DNA of 64,000 bases from DATKAS01 sp963733765 (GTDB lineage Bacteria; Actinomycetota; Acidimicrobiia; Acidimicrobiales; DATKAS01), in assembly GCA_963733765.1 (NCBI GenBank), contig CAVTEI010000003.1:1-64000 (forward strand), read 5' to 3'. Every line of letters begins with the position of its first letter. Position 1 is the stretch's first letter. Both the position numbers and the translations under genes were made by a program. Below the pieces are notes generated by a model. That model did no database searches. It worked only from the letters and a program-made list of their open reading frames with translations, and was not told where the DNA came from. Shown in pieces: positions 59,639 to 64,000 of the stretch.

Positions 59639-62575
59639 ATGTATCCCGAGCTGACCCCTGTGCTGCTCGTGCTCCTCGCGATGGCGCTCGGCGTCACGCT
59701 GATCCTCGTCGTCGGGAGCCCGGTGCTGCGCCGACTGGCGTTCCGTCAGATCGCCCGGCGGCGGACCGAGGCCGTCCTCATCATCAGCGGTTCGATCCTC
59801 GGGACCGCCCTCATCGTGAGCAGCCTCTCCGTCGGCGACTCGCTCGACACTTCAATCAGGCGAGTGGCCGTCCGCTCGCTCGGACCGATCGACGAACGAA
59901 TCACCACCGTCGATCCAGTGCGCGGAGCTCAGATCGCCGACCGCCTCGAGGCGTTGAAATCGGATCCGAACGTCGACGGCGTCCTGACCGTGCGAAACAC
60001 CGTCGCGGCAACCACGTTCACGCGCGACGGCGTGCCGAGGGCGGAGCCGATCACCCTGCTCTGGGACCTCGAGTTCGAGGAGGCCGCTGCCTTCGGTGGG
60101 ACCGGATCGGGCTTGTCCGGTCCCGAACCCGGCCCGGGCGAGGTCGTCATCAATGACGAGCTCGCGAGCCGGCTTCAGGCGCGCGCCGGGGACACGGTCA
60201 CGTTCTTCATCTTCGGCAAGCTCGACACCGATGCGCGTCGCACGCGTCGTGCCTCGCCACGGCTTGGCCGGTGCCGGGCTCGGAGCAGTCGTCAACGCCG
60301 ACGCGTTCCTCGCCCCTGGAACCCTCGAGCAACTCGCCGCTGCGTCCGGCACGACTGCCCATCCGCTGACCACCACGCTGATCTCCAACCGGGGCGGCGT
60401 CGAGGCGGGAGCGCCCTCCTGACCGACGAGGTCCAGGCCCGCATCGAAGAACTCCTCACTCCCGCGGGGCTCTCGAGCGTGGTCGCGGCGGCGAAGCAGG
60501 ACGTGCTCGATGCGGCCGAGGAGACGTCGGGCGTGATGGGATCGCTGTTCCTCTTCATCGGGAGCTTCAGCATCATCGCGGGGATCCTGCTCCTCGTGAA
60601 CGTGTTCGTCATGCTCGCCGAGGAGCGCAAGAGCCAGCTCGGCATGCTTCGCGCCGTGGGACTCACTCGCCGCCGCCTCGTCGGTGAGTTCGCCATCGAA
60701 GGCGCCGTGTACGCACTGATCGCTGCGCTCATCGGCCTCGTCCTGGGCGCACTGATCGGACGCGGAGTCGTCGGGATCGCCGAAACGATCATGAACCAGT
60801 GGAACTCGAAGTCACAGCAGCTCGACCTGACGTTCGGGATCAGCGCGACGAGCATGATCAACGGGTTCGCGGCCGGGTTCGTGATCGCGTTTCTGACCGT
60901 CGTGCTGACGAGCGTGCGTCTCAGTCGCTTGAACGTGATCGCGGCGATCCGCGATCTTCCCTCTGCAGGTAGTGGCCGGCTCGCCCGCCGCTGGGTGGTG
61001 CTGTCGTCGATCGCATGCGCGTTCTTCGCAGCGGCCGCCGTCGTCGCCGTAGCCAGCAGCGCTGGCGCCGCCGCCTACGTGCTTCCCGCTCTCGCCGCAC
61101 TGACCGCCGTGCCCGCGCTCCGGCTCGCGCTGTCGCCGAGGGCGGCGTGGACGAGCGTCTCACTCGCCATCCTGCTCTGGTCGCTGACCGCGAACCTCCT
61201 CCGACCAGACGTGTTCGACAGCCCGTCGATGACCGTGTACATCGCGCTCGGCGTGCTCGTGACGTTCTCTGCCGTGCTGCTCATCAGCCAGAACCAGAGC
61301 ATCGTCCTGTGGCCGGTGCACCGCCTGTTGGACCGACCGAGCGAGACCGCGCTGACCGCACGGCTCGCGCTCGCCTACCCGACGACACGTCGATTCCGCA
61401 CCGGAGCAACGCTGGTGATGTACAGCATCGTCGTGTTCGTCGTGGTGCTCCTCACCCAGATCGGGGCGATCCTCAACGCCTCGAAGGACCAGGCCGTCGC
61501 GGACTCGGGAGCGGGATGGACGCACCGTGTCGACGTCAACGGCACGCTGACCCAGGGCAACCCGATCGACGTGCTGCGCTCGGGGCCGTTCGCGGGCCGT
61601 GTCGTCGATGTGATGCCGCTCGTGATCGGCCACGCGACAGCCAGCGATCCGGGCCACCGCACCGAGGATCCGCTCCCGGTGACCATCGTCGGCCTGCCGG
61701 ACCTCACCAAGGGCGCACACGAGTACCTCCTCGATCAACGCATGGCGGGATTCGACGACGACGAGGCGGTGTGGACGGCAGTCGCGAGCTCCCCTGAATA
61801 CGTGGTCGTGGACGCCTTCTTCGGATCAGGTGGCGGACCCCAAGGTCAGTCGTTCCAGCCCGGCGACAGGTTCACCATCACCGATCCCGCGACAGGGACC
61901 GCCCACATCAAGACGATCGCGGGCGTGATGTCGAGCGCAGGCGCCTTCTACAACATCGGCGTCGGCGAGTTCGGGTTCCCCGTGCTCACGAGCGCCGCAG
62001 CCGCGACCGCAGACGTCTCCGACGCCGGCGTGACGAGCTTCATGCTCGATGCGCCCGGTGTCGACCACATCGAGCTCGTCACCGAGCTGCAAGGTCGGTT
62101 CTTGGCTGCCGGGCTCGTCGCCACGTCGATCCAGCAAACCGTCGAACAGAACCTTGCCGCGAGCCAGAGCTTCTTCCGCCTGATGCAGGGCTTCCTCGCA
62201 CTCGGGCTGCTGGTCGGCATCATCGGCCTCGGGGTAGTGATGGTGCGTGCAGTCCGCGAGCGGCGACGCACGATCGGCGTCCTCCGGGCGCTCGGGTTCC
62301 GCGCCACGTCGGTCCAGCGCGCCTTCATGGCGGAGAGCACCTTCGTCGCTGCGGAGGGGATTCTGATCGGCGCGGTCCTCGCGGTGGTCACCACCTATCT
62401 CCTCTATCGAAACAGCGCCGCCTTCCAAGGGCTGCACGGCCCGTACCCGATCGCCTGGCGGGACGTGATCGTGATCCTCACTGCGACATTCGGGGCATCG
62501 ATCCTCGCCACGCTCGGTCCGGCGAAGCGGGCTTCGAAGATCCTGCCCGCCGTCGCCGTGCGGGTCGCCGACTGA
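59639..62575 (+). CDS. FtsX/MacB-like ABC exporter permease (internal frame break pair)
   Basis: A 978-residue permease with two FtsX modules. Module 1 has a membrane helix at about 5-27, a large external MacB-type domain (LEALKSDPNVDGVLTVRNTV) and three membrane helices (GSLFLFIGSFSIIAGILLLV). Module 2 repeats this (TGATLVMYSIVVFVVVLLTQ, then LALGLLVGIIGLGVVMVRAV). Between about 60235 and 60415 the coding sequence is in another frame (VVNADAFLAPGTLEQLAAAS), so two compensating errors garble about 60 residues. ATG 59639 follows the ATPase stop by 2 bp. It probably exports a lipid, peptide or lipoprotein; substrate unknown. Confidence 0.9.
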   Translation: MYPELTPVLLVLLAMALGVTLILVVGSPVLRRLAFRQIARRRTEAVLIISGSILGTALIVSSLSVGDSLDTSIRRVAVRSLGPIDERITTVDPVRGAQIADRLEALKSDPNVDGVLTVRNTVAATTFTRDGVPRAEPITLLWDLEFEEAAAFGGTGSGLSGPEPGPGEVVINDELASRLQARAGDTVTFFIFGKLDTDARRTRRASPRLGRCRARSSRQRRRVPRPWNPRATRRCVRHDCPSADHHADLQPGRRRGGSALLTDEVQARIEELLTPAGLSSVVAAAKQDVLDAAEETSGVMGSLFLFIGSFSIIAGILLLVNVFVMLAEERKSQLGMLRAVGLTRRRLVGEFAIEGAVYALIAALIGLVLGALIGRGVVGIAETIMNQWNSKSQQLDLTFGISATSMINGFAAGFVIAFLTVVLTSVRLSRLNVIAAIRDLPSAGSGRLARRWVVLSSIACAFFAAAAVVAVASSAGAAAYVLPALAALTAVPALRLALSPRAAWTSVSLAILLWSLTANLLRPDVFDSPSMTVYIALGVLVTFSAVLLISQNQSIVLWPVHRLLDRPSETALTARLALAYPTTRRFRTGATLVMYSIVVFVVVLLTQIGAILNASKDQAVADSGAGWTHRVDVNGTLTQGNPIDVLRSGPFAGRVVDVMPLVIGHATASDPGHRTEDPLPVTIVGLPDLTKGAHEYLLDQRMAGFDDDEAVWTAVASSPEYVVVDAFFGSGGGPQGQSFQPGDRFTITDPATGTAHIKTIAGVMSSAGAFYNIGVGEFGFPVLTSAAAATADVSDAGVTSFMLDAPGVDHIELVTELQGRFLAAGLVATSIQQTVEQNLAASQSFFRLMQGFLALGLLVGIIGLGVVMVRAVRERRRTIGVLRALGFRATSVQRAFMAESTFVAAEGILIGAVLAVVTTYLLYRNSAAFQGLHGPYPIAWRDVIVILTATFGASILATLGPAKRASKILPAVAVRVAD

Positions 62576-62578
62576 CCC

Positions 62579-63873
62579 GTGTCGTACGTTGCAGCCGTGC
62601 GCTTTTCCGCCGCGTCGGCCGCAGTAGCGGTACTCGACCACATCGGACCTGGCGCGGATCTCATCGTGCCCCTCGCGAACGGCGAACCAGTCACGCTGCT
62701 CGACGCGATCGAGGCCGGGGCGAATGACCTCGACGGAGTGCGCGTACACCAGATGCATGTGCTGCGCGATCGTCCCTACTTGCACGCCGCGTTCGGCGAC
62801 CACCTTCGCCATGTGTCGTACTTCCTCTCGCGATGTCACCCGGCCCTGCTTCCGCGAGGGCACGATCGACCTCGTCCCGAACAACTTCAGCGAGATGCGC
62901 AACATCCTGCGCGCCCGTACGAGCGATCCGCTGATCCTCGCAACGGCGTCACCGCCCGACCGTCACGGCTACTTCAGCCTCGGATTGAACGCGGACTACG
63001 TCGCATCGTTCATCGGGAAAGCGCGGTTCTTCCTGGAAGCGAACCCGGCGGTGCCCCGGACGTTCGGCCGCAACCAGGTGCACATCAGCCAAGTCGTCGG
63101 ATGGAGTGAGGCCGACTACCCGCTCGTCGAGGTCGCTCCCGTGCGGCCGACGGAGATCGACGAGCACATCGCCGCGCTCGTAGCCGACCGCATCCCGGAT
63201 CGGGCCACCATCCAGACCGGCATCGGGTCGATCCCGAACGCGATCCTCTCCGCGCTCGTCGATCACCGGGACCTCGGCGTGCACACCGAGCTGCTGTCTG
63301 ACGGCGTCATGGACCTCGTGGACCGCGGCGTCATCACCGGGGTCGCGAAGCAGCTCAACCGGACCAAGGCGGTCGGGACGTTCGCGCTCGGGACCCGTTC
63401 GCTGTACGACTTCCTCGACGAGAACGCCGCGTTCGAGCTGTGGCCGGTGCGTTACGTGAACGACCCGAGGGTGATTGCGCAGGAAGCCGGCTTCGTCTCG
63501 ATCAACGCGACGATCGCCGTGGACCTCCTCGGACAGTGCGCCTCGGAGACGGTGCACGGCACCTACTACTCCTCGAGCGGTGGCCAGGCCGACTTCGCTC
63601 GGGGGGCGATGTACTCGGAAGGCGGACAGGGCTTCGTGGTGCTCCACTCGACGACGCGAGGACGGCACGATCTCGAAGATCGTCTCGCAGCTGGCACCAG
63701 GCGACGTTGTCACCACGTTGAAGAACACGGTCGACAAAGTCGTGACCGAGTGGGGCGTGGCGGAGCTGAGAGGACGGTCGATCCGGGAGCGCGTCACCGC
63801 GCTCATCGACGTCGCACACCCGGACCACCGGGACCGGCTGCGGTTCGAGGCAGCATCGTTGGGGTATTGCTGA
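62579..63873 (+). CDS. Acetyl-CoA hydrolase/4-hydroxybutyrate CoA-transferase family protein (two frame breaks)
   Basis: About 431 residues. The N-terminal domain (VAVLDHIGPGADLIVPLANG, EPVTLLDAIEAG) shifts frame near 62840 to REGTIDLVPNNFSEM and SPPDRHGYFSLGLNADYVAS. The C-terminal CoA-transferase domain has TIQTGIGSIPNAILSALVDH, LGVHTELLSDGVMDLVDRG and QADFARGAMYSEGG. A second break near 63660 leads to GTISKIVSQLAPGDVVTTLK and ELRGRSIRERVTALIDVAHP. Catalyses CoA exchange between acyl-CoAs or hydrolysis. GTG 62579 is 3 bp after the permease stop. It fits acetate or hydroxybutyrate metabolism under low oxygen. Confidence 0.88.
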
Positions 63874-63891
63874 GAGCCCTAATCTCTGCGC

Positions 63892-64000
63892 GTGCCCGAT
63901 GAAGGTGTCGCTGGCCCGAGGAGCCTCCGCAAGCTGCTCCGCGCCGTCGTGGCGATCGGCAGCGACCTCGATCTCAGGGCCACGCTCCAGCGAATTGTCG
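63892..64000 (+). CDS. N-terminus of a DevS/DosT-like GAF protein, cut by the window edge
   Basis: Only 36 codons are visible, from GTG 63892: VPDEGVAGPRSLRKLLRAVV and AIGSDLDLRATLQRIV. The pattern LRxLLxAVxAIGSDLDLxATLxRIV is the helix that precedes the first GAF domain in DevS/DosT-type sensor kinases (and some other GAF regulators). Position inside an island of DosR-like boxes supports a redox or oxygen sensor kinase. The GAF haem ligand, kinase domain and partner response regulator all lie outside the window. Confidence 0.62.
   Translation, partial: MPDEGVAGPRSLRKLLRAVVAIGSDLDLRATLQRIV

Noticed and set aside
1..64000. CRISPR arrays, tRNA and rRNA genes, insertion sequences, phage genes
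   Set aside because: I looked for regularly spaced repeats, cloverleaf-like segments with CCA ends, transposase motifs and integrase genes, and saw none I could support.

Overview
The window is about 70% G+C, gene-dense, and full of GTG starts and ATGA/GTGA stop-start overlaps. Gene content (deazaflavin-dependent nitroreductase, LLM flavin monooxygenase, ECF42-type sigma factor with YCII/DGPF proteins, DosR-type stress genes, a fused LivH-LivM-LivG transporter) points to an actinobacterium. I infer Acidimicrobiia rather than Mycobacteriales or Streptomycetales, but no rRNA or other decisive marker is present. I see no tRNA, rRNA, CRISPR array or complete insertion sequence.

Layout. 1-1686: AhpD-like protein, universal stress protein and a small membrane protein, with two dormancy-type boxes. 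1714-3383: a PadR-regulated cupin/VOC pair sharing a 17-bp operator. 3484-15378: a putative uptake-and-catabolism regulon (branched-chain-type ABC transporter, EthD protein, DUF1028 protein, LLM monooxygenase, SnoaL protein, alpha/beta hydrolase, MarR regulator, SDR, MetE-like protein). Its two operon promoters and the marR promoter share a 19-bp motif. 15404-19566: two YCII/DGPF genes with near-identical promoters and an ECF42-like sigma factor. 19576-31439: small accessory genes (toxin-antitoxin, two DinB-like proteins, PhyH, ArsR-SRPBCC, DHFR-like, phosphoesterase, hydrolases, an APH-fold kinase) and a gene-fragment scar. 31508-46972: a very large exported phosphodiesterase/5'-nucleotidase fusion, LtrA, a globin lacking the proximal His, a regulator with two different DNA-binding domains, FAD oxidoreductase, OsmC, AzlCD, a PPOX protein, a GyrI-like protein, a cupin, and a lipoprotein nucleoside hydrolase. 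47054-64000: a hypoxia/dormancy-like island (flavodoxin, multicopper oxidase, tandem USP, four PPOX genes, GAPDH, alcohol dehydrogenase, DUF1918, APH-AAA kinase, Hsp20, P-type ATPase, ABC exporter, CoA-transferase, and the first codons of a DevS/DosT-like GAF protein).

The island and the first 1.4 kb are tied together by eight copies of a 14-bp palindrome with the spacing GGGnCnnnnGnCCC, the same core spacing as the M. tuberculosis DosR/DevR box. They lie about 35-90 bp upstream of genes whose homologues belong to the DosR regulon (USP, Hsp20, CtpF-type ATPase, Rv2004c-like kinase, DUF1918). I infer a complete DosR-like regulon laid out almost contiguously, with the sensor kinase starting at the right edge.

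Data caution: about 26 conserved genes carry single-base frame breaks. Several are repaired by removing one base from, or adding one to, a short G/C run, and active-site residues are preserved after repair. I therefore treat most of them as consensus errors and annotate whole genes across the breaks.
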